Source: Calliopum simillimum (lineage: Eukaryota; Arthropoda; Insecta; Diptera; Lauxaniidae). Taken from it: a stretch of 64,000 nucleotides of DNA. The translations under genes were made by a program, and so were the position numbers. The DNA lies in assembly GCA_951812925.1 (NCBI GenBank), contig OX638372.1, forward strand, positions 89,177,058 through 89,241,057. The letters are read 5' to 3'. Positions 26,191-36,910 of the stretch are shown piece by piece. The notes under the pieces were generated by a model. It was not told the DNA's origin. It saw only the letters and a program-made list of their open reading frames with translations, and searched no databases. Position 1 is the first letter of the stretch. Each line of letters begins with the position of its first letter.

Positions 26191-28425
26191 CCTATACAAA
26201 AAAAAAACATTTGTCACCTCCCATACAAACAAATTTTTCAAAATGCCGTAAGTAGTTCATACTGTATTTGAGATAATGCAACCAAATTTCGTACAAACAC
26301 TAGAAATAGTCGAATTAAGCTCAGACCAAGAACTAAGTGAATTTAGACATTAGAGCGTGCGGTCATTCCCTGCAAGCAAAGTTTTTAAACTACTACGGTG
26401 TAGAGTATTTCAGTTTTATCCAGGCCAAATTAAGCACCTCTTAATAGTTGGAACTTAACCGCACTGGCTTATGAGCGACTCTGTTTGGGGGAAAATAATA
26501 AAATGACATTAGTTTTGCATCTTCCATAGATAAAAAAAATTAATGCAAAAACAGCAATGAAACTGTTATAAATATCGGCCAAAACTTGGATGCCAATATA
26601 AATTTTGCGTGAAGTTTGGCATTTCGGTTCATAAAAATTACCGCGCCTCATAAATACCGAAGAAAACTTTTTTAGTTCATTCTTGTAGAACTTAAATCCT
26701 ACAATAATACTTCTATCCTCAGGAACATGCTTACATAGAAGTGCATGGTTTCTTGCTTTCAGTTGGATTGATTGGAAATACTTTTGCTTTGGTTTTCTTT
26801 TCAAGAGTAACTCCGTCTTGAGCCTTTTATTTCACAACTCTGCATTTTCTGCTTGTACACATACATACATGCGTCACTCACATATGTTGCCCCTAAAAAC
26901 CTGCAACGATTTAAATAACAATTTGTATTCATTTACCAAACACAACATCAACGCATCATTCAACACCCAAAGAGAGAGAGTGTTGTGGCCATAACTTTAA
27001 GCGTCATTTGTTGCGTTGCTCCCTTTTTTTATGGACTTTTTCACTACATTTTTTCCTTAGCGTGGCTTGCTGACTCTGGCTGTTTTTTTTTATGTTTTTT
27101 ATTTACTGCGCCTCGCGGTGTTTATTGTATTTAAAATAAATTCTTCAAATCTCATAAATTTTTTATAAAAAATAAAACTTGTAATTTTTCCCTCGTTGAT
27201 GTGAAGGAAGGAAGCAACACATTAACCCACCACCATCATGCGTAGCTACATAGCACCCACCCAGTCAACACCCAGCCGCTGGCATTTGTTGGCTGCGTAA
27301 ACAAACAAATAAATAAAAATTTTACCCTTTTTGCACTCCTCATCACGCGCTGATATCTTTCCGTCTTCAAATGCCATGTCGCCAGCATAACAGGATAACG
27401 ATAGCAGCCTCCAGGCACCAAACGATTTAAGAAAAGTGGATTTGTAGAATGTTGTTGTTTTCCTTCTTTTTTTTTTCGCTACGTTTATTATGCCAGCCAA
27501 GAAGTGTTTGTTGTTTTGCACCTTTTTGCCACACGCACCACCGCCCCCCGCCCATCGCGTTTCTCTCCTGTTTATTCGCACAGTGTCGAAATTTACTTTT
27601 GGGAATTTATTTTCATTTATTTATGCGTTTATTTTTACGTTCATCGTTCGGAAGTTTTTCGCTGTGTCTTCCTTTCGTTTTGCTGCAAAGTTTTCAATTC
27701 CTTGGAGTGAGTGAGTTTTCGCTTTCTATTTTTTTCTTTTGCAAGGATGCAGGACTTTTTGCTCGTATTTTATTTTCATAAATGGATTTATGTAGTTTGT
27801 TTGTTATTATTTCAGCTGTTTTACTTGGGGTTTCTATTTTGTTCTTTTCTTTTCGTTTCATTCTTTTTTGTTTCTTATCTTGTTAGCCGCAAATTAAATT
27901 GTCAGAAATTTTTAAAAGATTGCAACTCTGCACAGACTGAGTGAAATTTAATTTTCACGCAGAAAAACTGCTGCGGAAAATATTATTTTGTTTGATTTTT
28001 AATCACATTTTTGTAATTTGATTACATTTATACGAAACGTAGTGAAAATTTTAATTAAATATGAAAATCTTATGAATGAATGGAATTAACACAAAAGCGA
28101 AATAAAGGGGTTTTTCTGAAACGCTTGAATTCCTAAAACTGAATTTGACAATGATTTCTGTTTGGCTGCCGCTTATACCTAAAAACCACCTAAGTAGATT
28201 GTTATCAGATAGTTATATAAAATTTCCATTTAAAAATAAGAATTGTTTAGTAATGCTAAAAAGTTCCTGGTAACGCTAAGCTCACTGGATTGTTTAGCTG
28301 TTCCGAAGAAAAAGGAGCAGCTGTTTTTCAATTTCTTATTAGAAAATACTGAAGGTACTACTACTCCAAGTTACTTGCGGAAAAGTGCACAAAATTTTTG
28401 CATCAAGTTGCGTGAAAAATAAAGA
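26191..28425. other. Non-coding stretch, partly GC-richer
   Basis: 27.2-27.7 kb is less AT-biased (cacccaccaccatc, ccgccccccgcccatcg) and poly-T/pyrimidine-rich, with overlapping frames in all registers. No frame gives a recognisable protein. It could be unique intronic or intergenic DNA. Confidence 0.5.
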
Positions 28426-28427
28426 TA

Positions 28428-28924
28428 GGGGAGCTGATGTTATTGTGGTATAGCTAATGTTTAGATGGAATTTGAAAGAGAACCGTTAGATCAATTTCAG
28501 CCAAATTTTCTTATGCTGATCATTGAAGATTGGCTACAGAATATATTTCAATAAAATGTGTGCAATTTCATTAAAAAAAAGTTATTGAGTAAAATCTGAA
28601 AAAAGTCAAAAAAACTGTTTTCGAAAAGTTAGCAGGTAATGTGGTATATATGGTGGCGCAATGTGGTATATGTACTGATCAGTACTTGTAAAAGGGCAGG
28701 TAATGTGGTACATATTAGTTAGGGTAATGTGGTATACTTAACCATACAACCAAATATAAAGTTTAAAAGGCATAAAATAATTTCATGTCCATGACAGCAA
28801 CACATTCCTGGTTTTTCATGTTTTCTGACAGGATAAAGCAGTGACGTTCGCAGGTTCTTTCCCAAATCGGAGATATGCGACCATACCACATTGAAAAACT
28901 ATACCACAATAGCATCAGTTCCCC
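28428..28924. mobile_element. TA-flanked MITE, GGGGA ends
   Basis: The left end is TA then GGGGAGCTGATGTTATTGTG. The right end is CACAATAGCATCAGTTCCCC then TA. The inverted repeats run about 27 bp with a few mismatches. The interior is rich in GTGGTATA(C/T) motifs in both orientations. The TA duplication suggests the Tc1/mariner (IS630) superfamily, but the ends are not diagnostic. It shares GGGGA tips with the 55.9-58.2 kb element. Confidence 0.8.
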
Positions 28925-28949
28925 TATTGAAGGAAATATTTTTGTTGCT

Positions 28950-29271
28950 TTTGAGTTTAGTTGTAGACTGCATAAAATTTTTGTAATTTTTTTTTTTAAA
29001 TAAGTAATTCATTACTTAGTACCACTCTCTTCCTTCGGAACAAGCTCTTAAAATTTGCCTAACAATACTTCCTTCAAAAGTTATGGCTGATTTAAGATGA
29101 CATCATGAAATCCAAAGCCGTGTTCTTTCAAGATGTCAACTTAAATCGGTCATAGCTTTTGAAGAAAGTATCATAAGACGCACTTTAAGAGCTTGTTCCG
29201 AAGGAAGAGAGTGGAACTAATTATGTAAAAAAAGTACAAAAATTTTGTGCAGTCTACAACTAACCTCAAAA
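28950..29271. mobile_element. Foldback MITE, copy 1
   Basis: Arms 28950-29109 and 29127-29271 are inverted copies around a 17-bp loop. GTTGTAGACTGCATAAAATT mirrors AATTTTGTGCAGTCTACAAC, and TCCTTCGGAACAAGCTCTTA mirrors TAAGAGCTTGTTCCGAAGGA. A homologous copy lies at 59.41-59.80 kb. No coding capacity; a transcript would form a long hairpin. Confidence 0.85.
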
Positions 29272-29329
29272 ATAGCCAAAATTGCCTTTTTTTGCATGAC
29301 TTTATCTGAATTCAAATCTTATTCACCTG

Positions 29330-30150
29330 TTTCAAATAGTTTCAGAGCTATGAGAAATTTGGTTTTTTTAGAATGACTTGACGTAGCCCCTCCCATTTTT
29401 TATTGAAACTTGTTTCCCAGTGCCAATTAGATATGTACCAAATCTTATTTACCTGAGTCAAATATTTTCAGAGATACGACAAATTTCGGATGGCGGGGGA
29501 GTGGTGCCGCCTATTTTTTTATTGGATGCTAATCACTTAACTATTGTTCAAATATGTAAAAAATCTCATCCTCCTGTGTCAAACAGTTGCAAAGATAGAA
29601 TTGATTGTTTCATTATTTTCATAAAAAGAGCGTTTAACCGACTTTCAATAGCCTGACGGCACGGTTGAATATGTTCCGATTGGGACAAAATTTTCTGCTT
29701 GGTGTCTGTACCAAAACAAGAGAAGAGAAGAAAAAATACTGCTTCTTTACCACCTAAGTACCTTAAATTGGTTTAACATTATCACAGTGGCATATCCTGT
29801 TCACTTTACTTTACCCGAAATCAAATTTTATTCACATGTATAAAATAGTTTCAGAGATATGACAAATTTGTTTTTTTAGAAGGAGGAGCGTGGCACCTCC
29901 CAATTTTTATTGAACATTTTTTTACCAGAGCCAAGATATGTAATTTACAGAATCTAATTCCCCTGAGTCCAATATTTCCAGAGATACAACGAATTTCGGG
30001 TGGAAGGGGCGTGGTATCGCTCATTTTTTTATTGGATGCAATTTATCCAAGTATTGTCCATCTGCATACCAAATCTCATTCACTTATGTCGAATAGTTTC
30101 TTCAAAGATAGGCCCCCATTTTTTCATATAAAAAGGGGTTTTTCCGACCT
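29330..30150 (+). repeat. Dispersed ~120-bp repeat units (accaaatctcattc family)
   Basis: Loosely tandem units contain ccaaatctnattcacctg..tcaaatagtttcagagatacgacaaattt followed by gggcgtggtnncgcc(c/t)attttttattgg. Copies are visible near 29395, 29470, 29560, 29880, 29960 and 30060. They resemble the units at 33.0 and 52.1 kb, are well diverged and have no coding potential. Confidence 0.6.
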
Positions 30151-30329
30151 TCAACGGCTTGGGGGCACCGTCAAATATTTTCCAATCGGGACCAACATTT
30201 TTATGCTTACACCAGTAGGAAACTTTTTAGCCTCTGAGAGGAAGGTTTTTCTCATTTTTATTTTTTGCGATAAGTCTAATATACGGTAGAAGAGACCTAG
30301 ACTAAGAAAGAAATGCATTTGATGGGGTC

Positions 30330-30505
30330 TCAAATGTATCCCTGCGGAGATATAGGGTTAAAGGTGTTTTTTTTTTTTGACTTGTTTCAAAAAATAAATT
30401 TTCAATAGCTAATTGTATGAGCTTTCTAAAAATGTGTTTGGTTTATAGGGCTTAGAAGAATTTCGCAAATTGCTGGAACTTTAAAATTAACATTTTAAGT
30501 TTTCT
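30330..30505. repeat. Single arm of the 6.4-kb foldback family
   Basis: The blocks atagggttaaaggtgttttt, agctaattgtatgagctttc and tttatagggcttagaag align in order with 6378-6540. The other arm is absent. It ends against the large palindrome at 30516. Confidence 0.65.
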
Positions 30506-30515
30506 AGTGACAGTG

Positions 30516-31902
30516 CACGGTGTGCCTTAACCCGTTCTAAATCGGACGTCGTAGCACATCAAATTTTTTTCCAGATTCTGTTTACTTATCGTTCAAATGA
30601 TGTATAAAAAAATTTTCACTCGTGACTCCTCGACTAAATTTTGAGATAATCGCTTTTCCAATTGGGGCATTTTCCCATACAAAAAAAAAAAAAAAATTTT
30701 TTTTAACTATATTAAACAAAAATTAAAATAATCACAATCAATGTGTTTTACGATGCTAAACCCGAATCCAACCTTAGAATTGCTCTATCGTGCATAGTTT
30801 ATGAGATATTGTAACCCAAAGACCAAAAAAAGTCGTTTTTTGCCATTTTTTTAAGCTATATAACTATGTACCATATCATTTACTCGCCAAATATGGCTTA
30901 GATACTTAAAAGCCTCAATCTTTTCCTTTAAAACCTAATTTAAATTATATTTATATCTCCATGCTTCTAAGAGATATCGTTGACCGAAATATTGTTAAAA
31001 CGGGTTTTTTGCACTTTTGTGTCTTTTTAGGTTAGGATATCTTTGAGGAAAAAAAAGATATCAACATAATTTAAATTAGGTTTTAAAGGCAAAGATTAGG
31101 ACTTTAAAGTTGCTTACCAGACTTAACGAAATTAAAATTTCTTTCACATTTTATACATGTTCAACGAACCGACCATTTCAAAATTCAGCCGTATGCCATA
31201 CACGGAACAATAACACTCGGGGTCAAACGGTTCAATTTAGAAGTAGTCGGTTCGTTGAACATGTTTAAAATGTGAAAGAAATTTTAATTTCGTTAATTCT
31301 GGTAAACAACTTTAAAGTCCTAATCTTTGCCTTTAAAACCTAATTTAAATTATGTTGATATCTTTTTTTTCCTCAAAGATATCCTAACCTAAAAAGACAC
31401 AAAAGTGCAAAAAACCCGTTTTGACAATATTTCGGTCAACGATATCTCTTAGAAGCATGGAGATATAAATATAATTTAAATTAGGTTTTAAAGGAAAAAA
31501 TTGAGGCTTTTAAGTATTTAAGCTACATTTGACAAATAAATGATATGTTACATAGTTATGTAGCTTAAAAAAATGGCAAAAAACAACTATTTTGGTCTTT
31601 AGGTTACAATATCTTATAAACTATACACGACAGAGCAATTCTGAGATTGGATTCGCGTTTAGCATTGCAAAACACCTCGATTGTAATTATTTTAATTTTT
31701 GTTTAATATAGTTTAAAAATTTTTTTTTTTTCTTTTTGTATGGGAAAATGCCCCAATTGGAAAAGCGATTATCACAAAATTTAGTCGAGGAGTCACGAGT
31801 GAAAATTTTTTTATACATCATTTGAACGATAAGTAAACAGAATCTGGAAAAAAATTTGATGTGCTACGACGTCCGATTTAGAACGGGTTAAGGCACACCG
31901 TG
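30516..31902. mobile_element. 1.39-kb near-perfect palindrome (foldback element)
   Basis: Arms 30516-31173 and 31246-31902 (about 658 bp each) are near-identical inverted copies around a ~72-bp loop. The outer tips are CACGGTGTGCCTTAACCCGT and ACGGGTTAAGGCACACCGTG. The inner edges are TCAACGAACCGAC and GTCGGTTCGTTGA. Both arms contain TTAA 11 bp from the tip followed by CCCG. That recalls piggyBac, but the inverted repeat continues beyond TTAA, so TTAA is inside the element. Flanks AGTGACAGTGCA (30506-30517) and AGTGTCAGTGCA (31910-31921) form an 11-of-12 direct repeat that could include a target duplication. Superfamily unresolved; no protein coded. Confidence 0.9.
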
Positions 31903-31914
31903 AGTGATCAGTGT

Positions 31915-32387
31915 CAGTGCATTTATTGTCCTTTGTTTCTGAGTGAAATTTAGATGAATTATATCTAAAAACATTTTCATAATAGAATTTTGATGTTTTT
32001 TCTTATATGGGAGGTACCATGCCCTCTTGGCCGAATTCTTTCAGATTTTGTCTAGAGCTTGCACTTGCTATTCCTAGTATTTGTGCCTATTTTAATTGCG
32101 TATAGGCATGGGCGATAGGCGTGTCTATTGACCGATTTCGCTCATTTTCAATCCCATGGGTTAACTTTTACGACGAAGGCAGCACACCAAATTTCATTGA
32201 ATAATCTTGCTTAATTTTTCCGTGAAAAATATCTATACAGACAGACAGCCAGACGGACCTGGCTTTATTGACTCAGTGGGTGATGCTGATCAAGAATATT
32301 TATATTTTTCCATGCGTGCCACGCCTCTTTTTCTGCATTATAAACGGAAGGATAAAATAAGTATACCTTGAGTGTTGGGTATAAAAA
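31915..32387 (+). mobile_element. Mini-me-like element, copy D (5' truncated)
   Basis: It starts in the middle of an internal unit (gtttctgagtgaaatttaga...atgggaggtaccatgccctc). It continues with gacgaaggcagcacaccaaa, a (GTCY)n tract (acagacagacagccagacgg), a short (TA)-rich core and the 3' end gagtgttgggtataaaa. The missing 5' part abuts the palindrome; no matching 5' piece is visible on the palindrome's other side. Confidence 0.7.
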
Positions 32388-33029
32388 AGCAATCGATTTA
32401 AATATGATTAGAGAAGCACCCTAAACAAGAACATATGTATAAAAATTTTTAAAATGGTGCTTGAAATATTTTCTCGAGACCCGTGCATTGTTGCTTATTT
32501 TTTTATACTCTCGAACGAACAGTCGTACAAATATTTCAATATTTACATTTCACAATATATAAATTAATTCAATATATAATTTAAGTGAGGTGGTGCAACC
32601 ACCACGACGGACCTCTTTTTAAAATTTATAAAAATATAAAATAATCAGAACAAAATAATTAAATGATGAGGTTTTATAGCCAAAGAATGGAGCTATCATT
32701 TGCAATAAAAAATTAATTCCTGCCAACACTTTATAGGCACAGGTATGAGCCAAAGTTACCTAGTTAATAACAGAAAAAATTAACAAAAGTTTTTGATGAC
32801 GGATTTGGAATTAGGAGGGTGGCAATTTCTTCAAAAATATACTTTATATCAAAAAATAAAATAAATTTTCTAGCATGGCCGAAAATGGTTTAAGGGCCAC
32901 ACTAAAACATCAAAAGATGTTAGTATTTTTTCTTGTAGTTTTAGTCTATATCCATTCCGAATTTAATAAAAATCGGCACCAAAAACTAAAAACAAAAAGT
33001 TTTCAGCATCATGCGTAAGCTCATTCTAT
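32388..33029. other. AT-rich spacer
   Basis: No gene or clear repeat recognised. Confidence 0.55.
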
Positions 33030-33375
33030 CTCCATATCGGGTATCATAAATATTGGTGAAGCAGCCAAGTCATGATAGGTTACTTTCCTAAAGGGGCATG
33101 GCACTGCCTACTTCCTAAGAGATCAGACTATCTCGGTTCCAAAATTTATAAGATTCAATGCAACGGTTAACCTGCGATATGACAATTTTCTCTTAAGAGG
33201 CGTGGTTCCGCCCACTAGAAAACCAAAAGTTCTGACTAGCCTTCAATAGAGTTCATTCTATCTATATCCATAATGAAGTTCATAAAAATTGTTATAGTTG
33301 TTTAGCCAAGTCTCTTACTGTAGCGTTTTCTTTAGGGGAGTAGTATTGCCCACTGAAAAACAAAAGGTTCTTTGT
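33030..33375 (+). repeat. Diverged ~125-bp units of the cgtgg-cgccca family
   Basis: Three loosely spaced units contain ctaaaggggcatggcactgc, cttaagaggcgtggttccgc and ctttaggggagtagtattgc, each with an upstream agccaag..ttac/ctgt element and an interval including cataaaaattg. They match the better preserved units at 52.1-52.6 kb. Confidence 0.6.
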
Positions 33376-36029
33376 ATTGTAATGAAATGCAGATTCGCTT
33401 AATAGAATTAGGCCCTACCTAATCCTGAACAGCTGTGCAATATTGATATCGCTACTAGCTGGCTTAGCAATAAATTAAAGCAAAGTGGACTAAGACTTTC
33501 TAAGGTTTTTTAATTAAAATATTTAGTTAGCTTTTTTAAATATTATTTTAATATTGTTCCTTGAACATCATCGTTAAGGTTTACAAGATATCTTATTGCT
33601 TAAAAATCATAAATATGAGAAGAATTATAAAGTAACCTCTTATGTTGAATATCTTAGCAAATAAGAATAACAACAACAATAGTAGCTTTATGATTATGTG
33701 GGTGCATGAACGCATGTGCATAATAATGCCCATACATACGTACAACTGTGAGTACTAATTTGAAAGTACAGTGGCGTGATATAAAATAAATATACACGTT
33801 CAACAGTATCTTTCCATAAGGTTCAGTTTATATCAAGGGTGTCAGCGTTTCAAAATCACTAGCCAAGCCAAGTAAGCGTAGAACTTAGGTCGTCTACAAC
33901 AAACAATTTTAAAAATTTCTCGGAATTGCAACACCCGTAAAAAATTTGTTTTTGTTGAATTGAAGCATTGAACTCAAAAGTAGTAGATCATCAGTCGTTG
34001 TTGTTGGTTTATGCTGGTTACGTACAAAAAAACGATAAAAACCATTTTTCATGGGTTTTGTAGCTCCGAGAAGTTTGGATAATATTGAAATATTGTCTTT
34101 GTTGAAAACGAGCTAAAATTGGCTCATTTTTGCTCCACGCTGACACTTTTGGCTTATATACCGAATTCAATAATATCGAAGGTGTGATTTGAGGGAGCAC
34201 TTCGAAAAAATTCTGTTTTGAACTGATCCTCTTCACAACCTTTTCAAACAAATCTTCTGCATTGAATTTGGTTTTATGCTGTTCCTTTGAACTCTTCTCC
34301 ACAGCTCCACCGATTCTTGAATTTCCTTCATCAATGCCCAATACCAGGTGTTGTCATTCCTTAAGGTAAATATTTCAAAGTAGGATGACCCCATTTTCAT
34401 ACTTAATCTTCAATCAAAAATCTTTTTCAAGTTTTAATAGACACTTAATTACAGCTGTTGACTAAAAGTTCATTTAACACCCGCTAATGTTGTTTTTTAA
34501 TTGTACACGGTACAAAGTGCAGAGTACCGTAGAACGCTTCAGCAACCCCTAAGTATGTGAAGAAAATCAATATTTGCCTTAAAGTATGCGCATAATTTTG
34601 CAATTTCTTGCTTGGCTGATGATACAGAAAATCCTTCAACATGGTTTGGAGTAGTAGAAATTTTTTTGTTTTCTTCCTCCCAACCCTTAATATCCCTGCG
34701 AAAGGTGTTGTTGTGTTTTACTGTGCAACACTGTGGCATTACGTCTTGCCTAATTTTATTAATGTTACCAATTAATAGTAGAATAAGCAAAAGGAGCCTG
34801 GAACACGCTCATTCATGGTAACGCTGGCAATTTAATATGAAATATTTGCCATTTAAACGATGGGTACCAGTTGCATCCAGACCTATGGCTATGACTTTTA
34901 TAAGAGGGCGTGGGGGTGGGTGTTCATTTTGTACTTTTATGAGCATGTAATTTATAAATTTTCTTTTTTTTTCTTAACATTTATAAAGCTTTTGATGTAA
35001 CGAATTTTTAACATAATTAAACAGGAAATTTACTTAAAATGTGAATGCGTTGGAATGACTGCTCTTTGGAAATTAATCTTATTGCAAGCAAACATTACAG
35101 AGGATGTTAAAGAAATTATGAGTTTTATCGATGAAAGTGTGTGGGGAGTCCTTAACAACAGATGTGTGGTAAAAGGCCTTGGATTCTAAGGAAAGTCTTA
35201 ACCAAAACTTTAACGTGGAGAAACTAAAGATTGCTATAGTTAGACAAACAAAGGATTTAATTGAATATTTTCACATAACTTACAAAAGTAGCTCCCGGAC
35301 AAGCAACAGTAGTATCAACTTCTGGAAATACCGATGGAGAATGAGTGTCATTTAGTTTAACAAAGCTGGATTCAATACTCCTAAAAAGAGTTTCCAGAAG
35401 ACGTCAGTGAAACTCTAAAGAAGGGAAAAATGGATAACTCTCAAAGTAGTGAGTTATTTATGGGAATAACTTCATGATTATTCACTTTTGAAGATAGTCT
35501 TTTAACAGGTTTTCCAGATCAATAAACGTTAAACACAAAATTTTAAAGAGTTTCAATTATAATTGAATCCATGAATATGGCCTTTAAGAAGTTCGATTTC
35601 ACTCTGGTTCATCATGGAAAATGTTATTGTCACCTGTTATTGGTGCAATATGTTGAGCAATAGTCCGAGAAGGCTTAGAACTGTAACAACCCAAAACTCA
35701 AAAAGAACTTTTACGATGTTCAAAAGCATGAAATCCTTGGAAGTTATAATCGATTCAAAAAAGATAAAGTCAATGAAAGTTATAAATTAGAAGAATCAGC
35801 ACAACATTTTCGATCTCAAGATGTGAGGTTGGGACACAATGCCGTAAGATAAATAAAAATCCCAAAGAACTATTTTCTTATTAACTGGAAGACCATTGGT
35901 TAATTAAATCGAGTCCGAAGTTCATATGTTTAAATGAAACCCCTTTCTGTTTATGATATCGATGAAGGTTGTGAAGTTTTCTGGTTGAGTGCGTGACTTA
36001 GTTGGTGTCGCAGAGTCTGATGAAATAAA
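33376..36029. other. Unassigned stretch
   Basis: TACAGTGGCGTGAT at 33767 looks like a Tc1-type tip beside TA, but I found no matching right end. Minus-strand frames at 34018-34341 (107 codons) and 34539-34790 (83 codons) have fairly protein-like composition yet no domain I recognise. They may be fragments of one decayed transposon gene. 34.9-36.0 kb shows nothing clear. Confidence 0.4.
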
Positions 36030-36910
36030 ATACGGCAGACTCCATCAGCGAGCCTTCTGGAACCTACTGATGGATGTGTTGCTGCAGAGCCTTGACACAT
36101 AATGCCGTTCCAGCGCGTAAGCTGATGATTCACTCTGGTTGAGAGTTAGTAGCAGGCCGATGGAGATCATCGCGACTGGAGTGTCAGTATTGACGCCAAA
36201 GTCTCCGCGAAAAGGACAGTGGCGATGATGTTGAGAGGCTATCTGTCTATACAGCATCCGCCGACCAAACGATCCAAAAACAAAAGTGACAGTCGTCAAA
36301 TATCTTGGGCTGCTCAAAAAGTTGGAGATTTATCTGTAAATCTAGCGGCTGAATTACCACAGTGGTGGTAACTGTTCGACAAGATCTCCATGTAGACTGG
36401 GGTATCAGTCGACGTGTGCCATATATAATGACTTGTTTGTTGCCTGCGCTGTACGATGCGCCGATATGGCGTAAGTTAGCTGACCATGTCCATAGTTACA
36501 ATAAGATATTCTCGATCCAGAGAGTAATGCTGATGGCATGTCTGTCGGTATGGAGAACGGTTTCCACGGCAGAAATCTGGGTAACTGCAGTGTAACATTA
36601 TCTTAAGGATGAAGCGTGAACTGCCATTGGTCGAGAACGAATAGATGGCTAATAGTGTTTTAACAAACGATGCAGCCAGGAAGAAGGACTCCACGACGAA
36701 AAGCCGCATGGCAGACTGATATATGCATGTTGTTACGTTTATACCGCGCAATTCTGATGTAACTTTTAGTTTCCAGTTAGGATTGCAGAACATGGGTCTT
36801 TGAGTTAATTTCTGTTAAGAGCGCTGGCAAGTAGTGGGAACTATGTATGTGGTGCTCTTGTCGAGGATTGGAAGCATTTTTGTGCTGCTGCCCTCCGCTC
36901 GATGACATCT
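36030..36910 (+). pseudogene. R1-clade non-LTR retrotransposon ORF2 relic (RT to C-terminus)
   Basis: Translated pieces in order: FWNLLMDVLLQSL (palm region, about 36057-36096); the catalytic YADD box as *ADD, its first codon now TAA (about 36118); KTVxMMLxG-type AMMLRGYLSIQHPP (36210-36255); then GLFxACALYGAPxW-type sequence (LPALYDAPIW) and IQRVMLMACLSVWRTVSTAE (about 36517-36576). Near 36846-36895 comes NYVCGALVEDWKHF, the Cys/His region near the end of R1-type ORF2. RT copies element RNA at the target site. Frameshifts and stops show a dead copy. The 5' part (ORF1, endonuclease) is not recognisable upstream. Confidence 0.8.

Noticed and set aside
27236..27944. Gene in the GC-richer 27.2-27.9 kb patch
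   Set aside because: Overlapping frames are open in several registers on both strands with Phe/Ser/Cys-rich low-complexity composition and no motifs.
30527..31891. piggyBac assignment for the large palindrome based on TTAA-CCCG
   Set aside because: The inverted repeat extends 11 bp beyond TTAA on both sides, so TTAA is not the target duplication.
33767..34800. Tc1 element starting TACAGTGGCG with minus-strand transposase
   Set aside because: No matching right end was found, and the frames at 34.0-34.8 kb show no clear Tc1 transposase motif.
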